Positions 1 to 9,376 of a stretch of DNA of 64,000 nt are shown here, in pieces. The stretch comes from Salinisphaera sp. Its GTDB lineage: Bacteria; Pseudomonadota; Gammaproteobacteria; Nevskiales; Salinisphaeraceae. The stretch spans positions 1 through 64,000 of the forward strand of contig NZ_PBYA01000054.1 in NCBI RefSeq assembly GCF_002729955.1, given 5' to 3'. The notes below the pieces were generated by a model. The model searched no databases. It was not told the origin of the DNA and saw nothing but the letters and a program-made list of their open reading frames with translations. Each line of letters begins with the position of its first letter. Position 1 is the first letter of the stretch. The position numbers were made by a program, and so were the translations under genes.

Positions 1-30
1 CGCGTAACCCGGGCGTCTTTTCCTTTGCTT

Positions 31-206
31 CCTTTCGTTTGGACGAGCAAACGAAAGGGAGTCGCACAGCAGTGCGAAACCGAGGGAATGAACGACGTGC
101 GGCCCGAATCGTTCGCTGTCTGAATCAACTGCCCGGGTGAATTTTTACTTGGGGTTTCGCGCTGCAGCGCGAGGTACTTCTCTTTGCTTGTCCAAAGAGA
201 AGTACC
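31..206. repeat. Inverted pair of composite hairpin repeats
   Basis: Two copies of a composite repeat face each other. Copy one has an 11-bp perfect stem (31-41 with 48-58) around a 6-nt loop GACGAG, followed by a 6-bp hairpin at 62-77. Copy two is the mirror image: a 16-bp perfect palindrome at 157-172, then a 14-bp perfect stem (173-186 with 193-206) around the 6-nt loop CTTGTC. The outer flanks of both copies share a GTCTTTTC-type stretch in opposite orientation. No gene is seen here. I read it as a dispersed intergenic repeat family; its identity is unknown to me. Confidence 0.75.
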
Positions 207-232
207 CAAGAGAAAAGACACCCTGTCTTGCG

Positions 233-402
233 CCGATGCTGCGCATCGGTTCCCTGCCATCACGAACCGCGAGCGGGACGGCCGGAAACTCGCTAACGCT
301 CTAACATCCGGCCGTCCCTGGGCCATCAACAAGGCCGCTCACGATTGTGCTGCTCGGCGCTACGCCCAAGGGACCCAAATACAGCCAAGCTCGCTAACGC
401 TC
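233..402. repeat. Further intergenic hairpins and a short direct repeat
   Basis: The stretch downstream of the DUF815 gene holds a 7-bp hairpin (233-239 with 243-249), a perfect 12-bp stem (275-286 with 307-318) with a 20-nt loop, and a 13-bp direct repeat CTCGCTAACGCTC at 289-301 and 390-402. Short open frames exist but none has recognisable protein sequence. The 12-bp stem may help end the minus-strand DUF815 transcript, although no T-run follows it. Confidence 0.6.
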
Positions 403-422
403 GCTCAAGGTCGCGTCTTTGG

Positions 423-1316
423 TTAATCGCCCGCCTGCGCCAAGGACTGTCGCCCCGCCCAATCGCGGGCGAACTGCTCGGCGGTACGCCCGCTACGGGT
501 GCCACGCGCCAGGGCCCATTGCAGGGCCGCGCGTTCCCAGGGCGCGTCGACACCGATTTCGGCATCGATGCCGTGCGCGGCCAGGTGCTTGGCCGCGATC
601 GCCAGATAATTCGCCTGATCGAACGGATAGAACGATAGCCACAGGCCGAAGCGTTCCGACAGGGAAATTTTCTCTTCGACCGCTTCGCCGTGATGAATCT
701 CGCCGTCGACGTGCTGGGCGGCCTGATTCTCGGACTGGAACTCGGGCAGCAGATGACGCCGGTTCGACGTGGCATAGATCAGCACGTTATCCGGCGCGGC
801 CGCGAGCGAACCGTCGAGCACGGCCTTGAGCGCCTTGTAGCTGCCATCGCCGGCCTCGAACGACAGATCATCGGAAAAGACAATGAATTTCTCCGGCCGA
901 TCGGCCAGCGTGGCCACCAGATCGGGCAGGTCGACCAGACGGTGGGCCGGCACCTCGACGATACGCAGCCCGTCATCGACGAAGGCGGGCAGCAATGCCT
1001 TGACCAGCGACGACTTGCCCGAACCGCGCGAGCCCCAGAGCAGGGCGTTGTTGGCCGGCAGCGCGGCCACGAACTGGCGGGTGTTGGCGAGCAGGCGCTG
1101 TTTCTGGGTTTCGATGCCGTGCAGGCGCTCCAGCGGCAGGGCCTGCGGAGCGTCGATAGCCTGCAGGCGACCATCGTCACGCCAGCGAAACGCGCTCGCC
1201 GTCCAGTCGATATCGGCACCGACAGCACGGCGCGCATCGGCAAGCCGCGCTTCCTGAATATCGGCAATACGTTCGAGCTGGGCCGCGATTCGGCCGAGGG
1301 TATCTGTATCTGGCAT
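423..1316 (-). CDS. DUF815 family P-loop ATPase
   Basis: The 297-residue protein is a predicted AAA-like ATPase of the DUF815 family, whose cellular role is not established. A P-loop (GSRGSGKS, residues 95-102) is followed by a Walker B-like segment FIVFSDD (144-150). A typical DUF815 segment with an ATSNRRHL-type sensor region lies near residue 185, and a WLSFYPF motif follows at about 235. The N-terminal 70 residues form the usual helical region before the ATPase core. The ATG at 1316 gives the usual family length. The gene stands alone: it ends in the repeat-rich stretch at the window start, and the decayed end of the CRISPR array begins about 90 bp upstream of it. There is no sign that it belongs to the CRISPR system. 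Confidence 0.85.
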   Translation of the reverse strand: MPDTDTLGRIAAQLERIADIQEARLADARRAVGADIDWTASAFRWRDDGRLQAIDAPQALPLERLHGIETQKQRLLANTRQFVAALPANNALLWGSRGSGKSSLVKALLPAFVDDGLRIVEVPAHRLVDLPDLVATLADRPEKFIVFSDDLSFEAGDGSYKALKAVLDGSLAAAPDNVLIYATSNRRHLLPEFQSENQAAQHVDGEIHHGEAVEEKISLSERFGLWLSFYPFDQANYLAIAAKHLAAHGIDAEIGVDAPWERAALQWALARGTRSGRTAEQFARDWAGRQSLAQAGD

Positions 1317-1405
1317 GCGCTGCAGTCTATGGCAGGCGTAGGATTTCGTGAAGCGTGGAGATTAAAGTGATGCGACAAAGTTCATTGGCTCGCAGGGGGT
1401 AATGT

Positions 1406-1436
1406 GCTTCTATCGCGCGGGCTGCGGCCCCGCGTC
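1406..1436 (-). repeat. Fossil CRISPR repeat beyond the array end
   Basis: This 31-nt stretch still aligns with the array repeat: it begins GCTTCTATC, keeps the GCGCGGG core and ends CCCCGCGTC, with several substitutions and about three deleted bases. A spacer-like 27-nt gap (1437-1463) separates it from the first clear repeat. It is best read as the oldest, decayed repeat of the array; the similarity is by eye and short, so this is not certain. Confidence 0.55.
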
Positions 1437-1463
1437 TAATATGACCCGGGCAGACACGATCTG

Positions 1464-4400
1464 ATTTCTATCCGCGCGGCCCAAGCGGGGCCGCGACAAC
1501 TCAACCACAAACGTTCCGCGCTCGAAATTATTGTTTCTATCCCAGCGGCCCGCATGGGCCGCGACTCGCACGCCTGCTGCCGTGGCTCGCGTGTTCGCTG
1601 TTTCTATCCGCGCGCCCCGCGCGGGGATGCGACTCCGCAGCCACAGCTCGCCCGACTCCGGCCGATATTCGTTTCTATCCGCGCGGCCCGCGTGGAGCCG
1701 CGACCAACGTTGCCGAAAGGAGCAGTTCGGCGTGACGATGTTTCTATCCGCGCGGGGCCGCGACTTGAGCCATCAGCCAGAGGCGCCGGCCGGGATTGCC
1801 GTTTCTATCCGCGCGGCCCGCCCGGGGCCGCGACTCGCCGTATCGGTCCAGGGCATGATGATAGTCTGGTTTCTATCCGCGCGGCCCGCGCGGGGCCGCG
1901 ACCTGTCCGGCACCGAGCTGCTGATGGCGCTGATCAAGTTTCTATCCGCGCGGCCCGCGCGGCCCGCGCGGGGCCGCGACGCGTCTCGCCGGGGCGAATC
2001 ATTTTCCCGCCGATGTTTCTATCCGCGCGGCCCGCGACAAGTCGACGGCAACATCAACGGCCGCGCGATGATGTTTCTATCCGCGCGGCCCGCGCGGGGC
2101 CGCGACAAATCGACCGGAGCAGTGAACGCAGGATGAGCGCGTTTCTATCCGCGCGGCCCGCGCGGGGCCGCGACCTTCGCCGATACCGGCCTGGGCAAGA
2201 CAATCATGGTTTCTATCCGCGCGGCCCGCGCGGGGCCGCGACCTTCGTGGCTCTCAGCATGTCGGCAATCAGATACTCGTTTCTATCCGCGCGGCCCGCG
2301 CGGGGCCGCGACCTGACCAAAGTTTGCACGAAGGCGCAGGAGCAGGTGTTTCTATCCGCGCGGCCCGCGCGGGGCCGCGACTCTGCTCATCTTCCATCCG
2401 GCGCAGCCACTGCATGTTTCTATCCGCGCGGCCCGCGCGGGGCCGCGACCACGCAGGCGCGACCGCTGGACGTGCTCGCCCATGTTTCTATCCGCGCGGC
2501 CCGCGCGGGGCCGCGACGCCGCAGACGATCCCGGTCGATGCGTCACAGCTGGTTTCTATCCGCGCGGCCCGCGCGGGGCCGCGACCCAGGGCCAGCTGGC
2601 GGTACGCCGCGCCCAACTCGCGTTTCTATCCGCGCGGCCCGCGCGGGGCCGCGACTACGGTTTGCTGAGTGCCGTCGCTTGTGGTCACTTGTTTCTATCC
2701 GCGCGGCCCGCGCGGGGCCGCGACTCGGCGTTGCCGGCGGCTGCCACCGGATCATCGTGTTTCTATCCGCGCGGCCCGCGCGGGGCCGCGACCTGAGCAT
2801 GCTGTAAAGAAATTCTATGAGCTTCATGCGTTTCTATCCGCGCGGCCCGCGCGGGGCCGCGACCACGAGCACAGCGGCCCCGATGGCGAGCCGATTGTTT
2901 CTATCCGCGCGGCCCGCGCGGGGCCGCGACGCCGGTCGAGCCGGTGCAGCGTGCGCCAGAACTGGTTTCTATCCGCGCGGCCCGCGCGGGGCCGCGAGTT
3001 CAGCCACGTGAATGACGCGGCTATGGTGGACGGTGTTTCTATCCGCGCGGCCCGCGCGGGGCCGCGACGTTTCGTACAAAGGTGCTCGTTGACGAAGCGG
3101 AGTTTCTATCCGCGCGGCCCGCGCGGGGCCGCGACTTCGCTCGCAATCCCGGCGATTGGTGCCGCATTGTTTCTATCCGCGCGGCCCGCGCGGGGCCGCG
3201 ACACGACAAGGACCGGACAATCCAGGCGTCGCAGGTTCGTTTCTATCCGCGCGGCCCGCGCGGGGCCGCGACCATCATCGCCTACCGCGTTATCGAGCCT
3301 GCTAGCGTTTCTATCCGCGCGGCCCGCGCGGGGCCGCGACCATGCGTTGATCTCGGCCTGCGACAGCTTGCGCGGGTTTCTATCCGCGCGGCCCGCGCGG
3401 GGCCGCGACATGGCAGCGAGTACAAATGCTTCACCTCGCCCGAGTTTCTATCCGCGCGGCCCGCGCGGGGCCGCGACGCCTGTCGAGCCGCCCATTGACG
3501 AAGACGACGACGTTTCTATCCGCGCGGCCCGCGCGGGGCCGCGACCTGTCGTTCGACACGCAATGGTCGCCAGTTTACGAGTTTCTATCCGCGCGGCCCG
3601 CGCGGGGCCGCGACTGATCCTGTCGCATGTTGTCCTATTGCGTGGTGTTGTTTCTATCCGCGCGGCCCGCGCGGGGCCGCGACGCGTTTGCAGTGGGAGG
3701 CGAACGTCGGCTGCGAGGTTTCTATCCGCGCGGCCCGCGCGGGGCCGCGACAAATACACGCCAGTGGCGCCAGCCGTGCCTGCACCAGTTTCTATCCGCG
3801 CGGCCCGCGCGGGGCCGCGACGTGCCGCCTTCGGACTCAAAAATGGTCGTAAACGTTTCTATCCGCGCGGCCCGCGCGGGGCCGCGACGACATTCGATTA
3901 TTTCGATATCAGCCATTTGTAGTTTCTATCCGCGCGGCCCGCGCGGGGCCGCGACCCGTCTGCCAGTACGGACGTTGCCCGTAAAGCCGTTTCTATCCGC
4001 GCGGCCCGCGCGGGGCCGCGACCGTCGAACCAGTATTTGTGATACCGACCGCTAACGTTTCTATCCGCGCGGCCCGCGCGGGGCCGCGACGCCGAAAGGC
4101 GGCAAGCGACAAGTGCCGCAGGCGTTTCTATCCGCGCGGCCCGCGCGGGGCCGCGACGTGTAACGCCGTCCAGGCCAATCGCGCCATCAGAGGCGTTTCT
4201 ATCCGCGCGGCCCGCGCGGGGCCGCGACCGCCTAGCCTGAGCGGACCTGTGACGGACGAGAAGTTTCTATCCGCGCGGCCCGCGCGGGGCCGCGACTGGT
4301 CATGCTGATGGATCCTCTGCGCACAGGTCGTGTTTCTATCCGCGCGGCCCGCGCGGGGCCGCGACCCCGTTGCATCGCCTTTCGTACTGCAGGATCTCGT

Positions 4401-7400
4401 TTCTATCCGCGCGGCCCGCGCGGGGCCGCGACGCACCCGCTACCAGATCGACCTCGAGGGCAACCTGTTTCTATCCGCGCGGCCCGCGCGGGGCCGCGAC
4501 GAAGTTCTCGGCATTGAGTTCGGCCTTGCTGCCGTTTCTATCCGCGCGGCCCGCGCGGGGCCGCGACGGGGGCGGACCGAACAAAGGCCCGCGCCGGCCG
4601 CTGTTTCTATCCGCGCGGCCCGCGCGGGGCCGCGACGCGTGCGCGGCGCGCTCGATCTGGGCGACGAGGCGTTTCTATCCGCGCGGCCCGCGCGGGGCCG
4701 CGACCCGCGAGTCGCTGCAATGGCTCATCGACGACGGCGTTTCTATCCGCGCGGCCCGCGCGGGGCCGCGACACGCACGCAATCGAGGTCGAGCGCGCTT
4801 CGAAGTGGTTTCTATCCGCGCGGCCCGCGCGGGGCCGCGACGATCTGTTCGGCTTCGGCCTGGGTGATCTGTCGTGTTTCTATCCGCGCGGCCCGCGCGG
4901 GGCCGCGACCTTAACACAGCGATCGAGCAACCCATTAGGGCCAGAGTTTCTATCCGCGCGGCCCGCGCGGGGCCGCGACGGCGTAGCTCGTCGCGCTTGT
5001 CGCGCTTGACGGTGTTTCTATCCGCGCGGCCCGCGCGGGGCCGCGACTTGGTATAGCCCAGCGCCTTACCGATATCCGTGCTGGTTTCTATCCGCGCGGC
5101 CCGCGCGGGGCCGCGACCGGACTCGTCGGCGGCGCGAATTAGTGCGCGTGCGTTTCTATCCGCGCGGCCCGCGCGGGGCCGCGACTGTCCGTCGGCCCGA
5201 TGCGCGCGACCAGCGAGCACGTTTCTATCCGCGCGGCCCGCGCGGGGCCGCGACGCCAGGGCCGACACCGCCGCGGCGAGCTGGTCACGTTTCTATCCGC
5301 GCGGCCCGCGCGGGGCCGCGACCTTCGCCGCCCGCTGGCTGTTCTGCACCATCTCCAGTTTCTATCCGCGCGGCCCGCGCGGGGCCGCGACCGGATTGAT
5401 GCCGCGTAGCAGCAGCTCGAGCCTAGTTTCTATCCGCGCGGCCCGCGCGGGGCCGCGACTGCCTGCAGGGCGCGCGCTACATCGGCCTGGCGGAGTTTCT
5501 ATCCGCGCGGCCCGCGCGGGGCCGCGACACGAATATCACGACGAATACCGGCCGCTAATCGGGTTTCTATCCGCGCGGCCCGCGCGGGGCCGCGACCCGA
5601 TGAATACAGGGTGCGTTTCATTGGCGGGATGGGTTTCTATCCGCGCGGCCCGCGCGGGGCCGCGACCGCACGCTGCGCCGGCGGCGCGACGGCATCGTGC
5701 CGTTTCTATCCGCGCGGCCCGCGCGGGGCCGCGACGGGGGCCGGCGGCGGCGTTCATCGTGCGCACGCTGTTTCTATCCGCGCGGCCCGCGCGGGGCCGC
5801 GACCTGCGCGTCCTCTCGAGCCTCAACCAACATGTCGCGTTTCTATCCGCGCGGCCCGCGCGGGGCCGCGACTTTCATGGCCTCGGCCTGGGCGCGCAGG
5901 ATCACCAGTTTCTATCCGCGCGGCCCGCGCGGGGCCGCGACGCGTCACTACCCAGGAACTGGGCAAGATGCTGGAGTTTCTATCCGCGCGGCCCGCGCGG
6001 GGCCGCGACCTGACCGCGCTCGGCGCCTCAACTCTGCCGAGGGCGTTTCTATCCGCGCGGCCCGCGCGGGGCCGCGACAGGCGATGAGCACCGCCACGGC
6101 GATCAGCAGTAGGTTTCTATCCGCGCGGCCCGCGCGGGGCCGCGACCGCCTCGGTATCCATGTTGTCGCCCTCGAAGTCGTTTCTATCCGCGCGGCCCGC
6201 GCGGGGCCGCGACGGGCGCGGCTTCCTCGATCACGAAATTATCGACCGGGTTTCTATCCGCGCGGCCCGCGCGGGGCCGCGACCCCAGGCGCTACAGCTC
6301 TACGTCGACAGCCTCGAGTTTCTATCCGCGCGGCCCGCGCGGGGCCGCGACGTCCGGTAGTGGCCGCAGTCCCAGGCACCACCGGTGTTTCTATCCGCGC
6401 GGCCCGCGCGGGGCCGCGACGCATATCCCCGACGACCTCAAGGCCAAGGCCGAGTTTCTATCCGCGCGGCCCGCGCGGGGCCGCGACGCGATGCCGGACT
6501 CATGCGTACCGACACTGACGAGTTTCTATCCGCGCGGCCCGCGCGGGGCCGCGACGGCAGCGGCCCAGCCTCCAAGATTTGCGACAACGTTTCTATCCGC
6601 GCGGCCCGCGCGGGGCCGCGACGTTCTGTGCCATCGGTATTGCCCTTATTTAACGAGTTTCTATCCGCGCGGCCCGCGCGGGGCCGCGACCGAAGTGCGC
6701 AAGACGCCGCAGCTCATGGACGCGTTTCTATCCGCGCGGCCCGCGCGGGGCCGCGACGAGAGACAACGTATTCGGCAACTACCGCTTCAAAAAGTTTCTA
6801 TCCGCGCGGCCCGCGCGGGGCCGCGACGGAAAATATCGATCGGCAGTTTACTGACCGTTGGTTTCTATCCGCGCGGCCCGCGCGGGGCCGCGACCACAGC
6901 CCACCATTCGCGCGGCGTCATCGCCCAGTTTCTATCCGCGCGGCCCGCGCGGGGCCGCGACGGGGGTCGGGATCACCACATGCCACTTTCCATCGTGTTT
7001 CTATCCGCGCGGCCCGCGCGGGGCCGCGACCCGAGCCGGCGGCCGGCGGCGGCAGCGCTCGCATTGTTTCTATCCGCGCGGCCCGCGCGGGGCCGCGACG
7101 TGCGGTGCTGGGTGTGAACATCGGCCGTCGTTCGTTTCTATCCGCGCGGCCCGCGCGGGGCCGCGACTCGATTACGATTTCTGCCAGTGGCGTCACGCCA
7201 GGTTTCTATCCGCGCGGCCCGCGCGGGGCCGCGACACGGCATGATCTGCGACTTCGGCAAGCACAAGGGTGTTTCTATCCGCGCGGCCCGCGCGGGGCCG
7301 CGACCATCTTGACCTTGCGGCCGTTGAAATTGGCCTTGCGTTTCTATCCGCGCGGCCCGCGCGGGGCCGCGACTACGCGGCGATGATGGCAACGAGTTTC

Positions 7401-8876
7401 TGATGCTGTTTCTATCCGCGCGGCCCGCGCGGGGCCGCGACTATGCAGCCGTGTAGCCGGTGGTGATCTGGATGCGTTTCTATCCGCGCGGCCCGCGCGG
7501 GGCCGCGACTTCCGACCAACGCCGCGCCGCGGTCTTGGTTCGGTTTCTATCCGCGCGGCCCGCGCGGGGCCGCGACGCGATAACGGCACGCCGACAGTCG
7601 TCATTGCTGTTGTTTCTATCCGCGCGGCCCGCGCGGGGCCGCGACCATCAACGACTTTCGACCGCCCAAACCACCGTTTGTTTCTATCCGCGCGGCCCGC
7701 GCGGGGCCGCGACCTTGCGTGGCAGTTTCGGTCGCCAGCTCGGCACCGTTTCTATCCGCGCGGCCCGCGCGGGGCCGCGACGCTGAAAGAGCAGGCGCGC
7801 ATAGAGCAGCGCTCTTTGTTTCTATCCGCGCGGCCCGCGCGGGGCCGCGACACGAAAACCGGTATGACCGGATTCCCGATTACGTGTTTCTATCCGCGCG
7901 GCCCGGGCGGGGCCGCGACAATCCGCCACAGGCAATCGCGGCACCTTCGACCCGTTTCTATCCGCGCGGCCCGCGCGGGGCCGCGACGTTTCCGCGGCGA
8001 ATCGACCGACACCACCAGTGAGTTTCTATCCGCGCGGCCCGCGCGGGGCCGCGACATGGCCGCGATTCGACGTGGCTTGCCCCGATAAGGTTTCTATCCG
8101 CGCGGCCCGCGCGGGGCCGCGACGTGAGCACGTTATGCGCCTGGTGCGCCGGCGTGCCGTTTCTATCCGCGCGGCCCGCGCGGGGCCGCGACCTGATGGT
8201 CAAGAATAACGAGCAGCTGGACGCCGAAGTTTCTATCCGCGCGGCCCGCGCGGGGCCGCGACTGGCCCTGATGGCCTGTGCTGGTCAGCCGCCGGCGTTT
8301 CTATCCGCGCGGCCCGCGCGGGGCCGCGACAGCCCATCGCCATCGATATGATCAATTTCTAACGTTTCTATCCGCGCGGCCCGCGCGGGGCCGCGACGGC
8401 CAACGCCGTGCCGGATTACGAGACGATCAACGTTTCTATCCGCGCGGCCCGCGCGGGGCCGCGACTGGCGCGAATCGAGAGCAATAACCGGCCGTATGTG
8501 TTTCTATCCGCGCGGCCCGCGCGGGGCCGCGACGATTATGATTGGTCGACTATTCCGCCGATAGAGCAAGTTTCTATCCGCGCGGCCCGCGCGGGGCCGC
8601 GACAGCACACCGCGCGGGTTGCTCACATCACTGGGCATGTTTCTATCCGCGCGGCCCGCGCGGGGCCGCGACGGTACGCGCCGAGTGGAATCGGGCTTTT
8701 CTTAACGTTTCTATCCGCGCGGCCCGCGCGGGGCCGCGACCACACCGCGCGGGTTGCTCACATCACTGGGCATGTTTCTATCCGCGCGGCCCGCGCGGGG
8801 CCGCGACGTTGCTGCGGGCGGTGGAGCGATAGCCATGGACTGGTTTCTATCCGCGCGGCCCGCGCGGGGCCGCGAC
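1464..8876 (-). CRISPR. Type I-C CRISPR array, 109 repeats / 108 spacers
   Basis: By direct count there are 109 repeats of 34 bp starting at 1464, 1533, 1600 and so on to 8843, with spacers mostly 33-37 bp (period 67-71). On the minus strand the repeat starts GTCGCGGCCCC and ends GGATAGAAAC, the type I-C pattern, so the array is transcribed leftwards from the cas2-side leader. Repeats from 2073 onwards are essentially identical; exceptions are 2965 (outermost base changed) and 7886 (one loop base changed). Repeats at the far end (1464-2038) are degenerate and vary in length: 33 bp at 1533, 25 bp at 1740, 43 bp at 1938, 24 bp at 2015. Two spacers (8604-8638 and 8741-8773) are near-duplicates. 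The repeat RNA can form an 8-bp stem with a 5-nt loop and leaves an 11-nt 3-prime tail. Confidence 0.98.
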
Positions 8877-8957
8877 TCGGTCCGTCCAATCGACTGTTTC
8901 TAATACGTTAGAACCTGCCTTGGTGCGAACCGCGGCGATATTGAACGAATTTCGCCG

Positions 8958-8982
8958 GTTATGCGACAGCTGGTCGCATAAC
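8958..8982 (-). other. Inverted repeat in CRISPR leader
   Basis: A perfect 10-bp inverted repeat (GTTATGCGAC at 8958-8967, GTCGCATAAC at 8973-8982) surrounds a 5-nt centre. It is flanked on both sides by AACGAATT (8944-8951 and 8980-8987, the second overlapping the arm). It lies between boxA and the first repeat, so it could act as an RNA hairpin in the precursor, or as a protein-binding site for transcription or adaptation. No T-run follows, so it is not a terminator. Confidence 0.7.
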
Positions 8983-8997
8983 GAATTGTTTTCCAGC

Positions 8998-9010
8998 TTG
9001 TTAAAGATCG
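8998..9010 (-). promoter_or_regulatory. boxA-like Nus antitermination motif in CRISPR leader
   Basis: Read on the minus strand the sequence is CGATCTTTAACAA, matching 11 of 13 positions of the ribosomal-operon boxA consensus TGCTCTTTAACAA. It lies about 120 nt upstream of the first repeat and in the sense of array transcription. BoxA-dependent antitermination of CRISPR arrays by Nus factors is known in Salmonella. A 7.4-kb untranslated transcript with strong hairpins would be exposed to Rho, so the element fits. Function here is inferred from sequence only. Confidence 0.7.
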
Positions 9011-9070
9011 GCGAACCTGCCGGGGTTACTGGGTACGCTTGGGGTTCGCGCGCACGATTCAGGTGCAGGA

Positions 9071-9361
9071 TCAGAGGATGAGGGGCGCGTTAAGATCGCG
9101 TACCGGTTTGGCGCCGACATGTTCGACACGGCGCTGCCATTCGCGCCCCAGGAAGTAGAAGCGCAGGCTGTCTGTCTCTTCGTCGATGATATCGCACAGA
9201 CGGCTTTTGAGTTTGACCCATTGATCGGGTTCGACTTCAATTTCGAACACTGAGTACTGTACGCGCTGGCCGTAATCCAGGCAGGCTTTGCCGACGCGGC
9301 GCAATCGCCGCGGGCCGTCGCTGCTGGTTACGGCGACGTCGTAGCTCACGAGTACCATCAT
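9071..9361 (-). CDS. cas2: CRISPR-associated endoribonuclease-fold protein Cas2
   Basis: Cas2 dimerises and, with Cas1, forms the integrase complex that inserts new spacers at the leader-proximal repeat. The 96-residue protein begins MMVLVSYDV with the conserved N-terminal Asp (D8) of the ferredoxin-like fold. It contains the I-C type stretch RVQYSVFE and a DSLRFYFLG strand. It is the last gene of the cas operon, 15 bp after cas1, and abuts the leader. Length is normal for the subtype I-C family. The active adaptation machinery agrees with the freshness of the leader-proximal array end. Confidence 0.97.
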   Translation of the reverse strand: MMVLVSYDVAVTSSDGPRRLRRVGKACLDYGQRVQYSVFEIEVEPDQWVKLKSRLCDIIDEETDSLRFYFLGREWQRRVEHVGAKPVRDLNAPLIL

Positions 9362-9376
9362 CTGAAGATTGCTCCT

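Larger units (their letters stand above)
8877..9070 (-). promoter_or_regulatory. CRISPR leader
   Basis: The 194 bp between the cas2 stop and the first perfect repeat is the leader, because the array is conserved at this end and decayed at the other. It is more AT-rich than its surroundings. On the minus strand it contains, in order, a boxA-like motif (9010-8998), a 10-bp inverted repeat (8982-8958), a direct repeat of GAACCTGCC (8911-8919 and 9013-9021) and a TAGAAAC heptamer (8902-8896) identical to the repeat end. I could not pick a convincing -10/-35 pair for the array promoter, which may lie upstream within cas2. Confidence 0.85.

Noticed and set aside
1531-8911. Long open frames across the array on both strands, up to 417 codons, with repeating FLSARPARGRD-like peptides
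   Set aside because: They are translations of the CRISPR repeat in three frames, open because repeats and spacers are GC-rich; the 67-71-bp period is not a multiple of three and no ribosome-binding sites recur.
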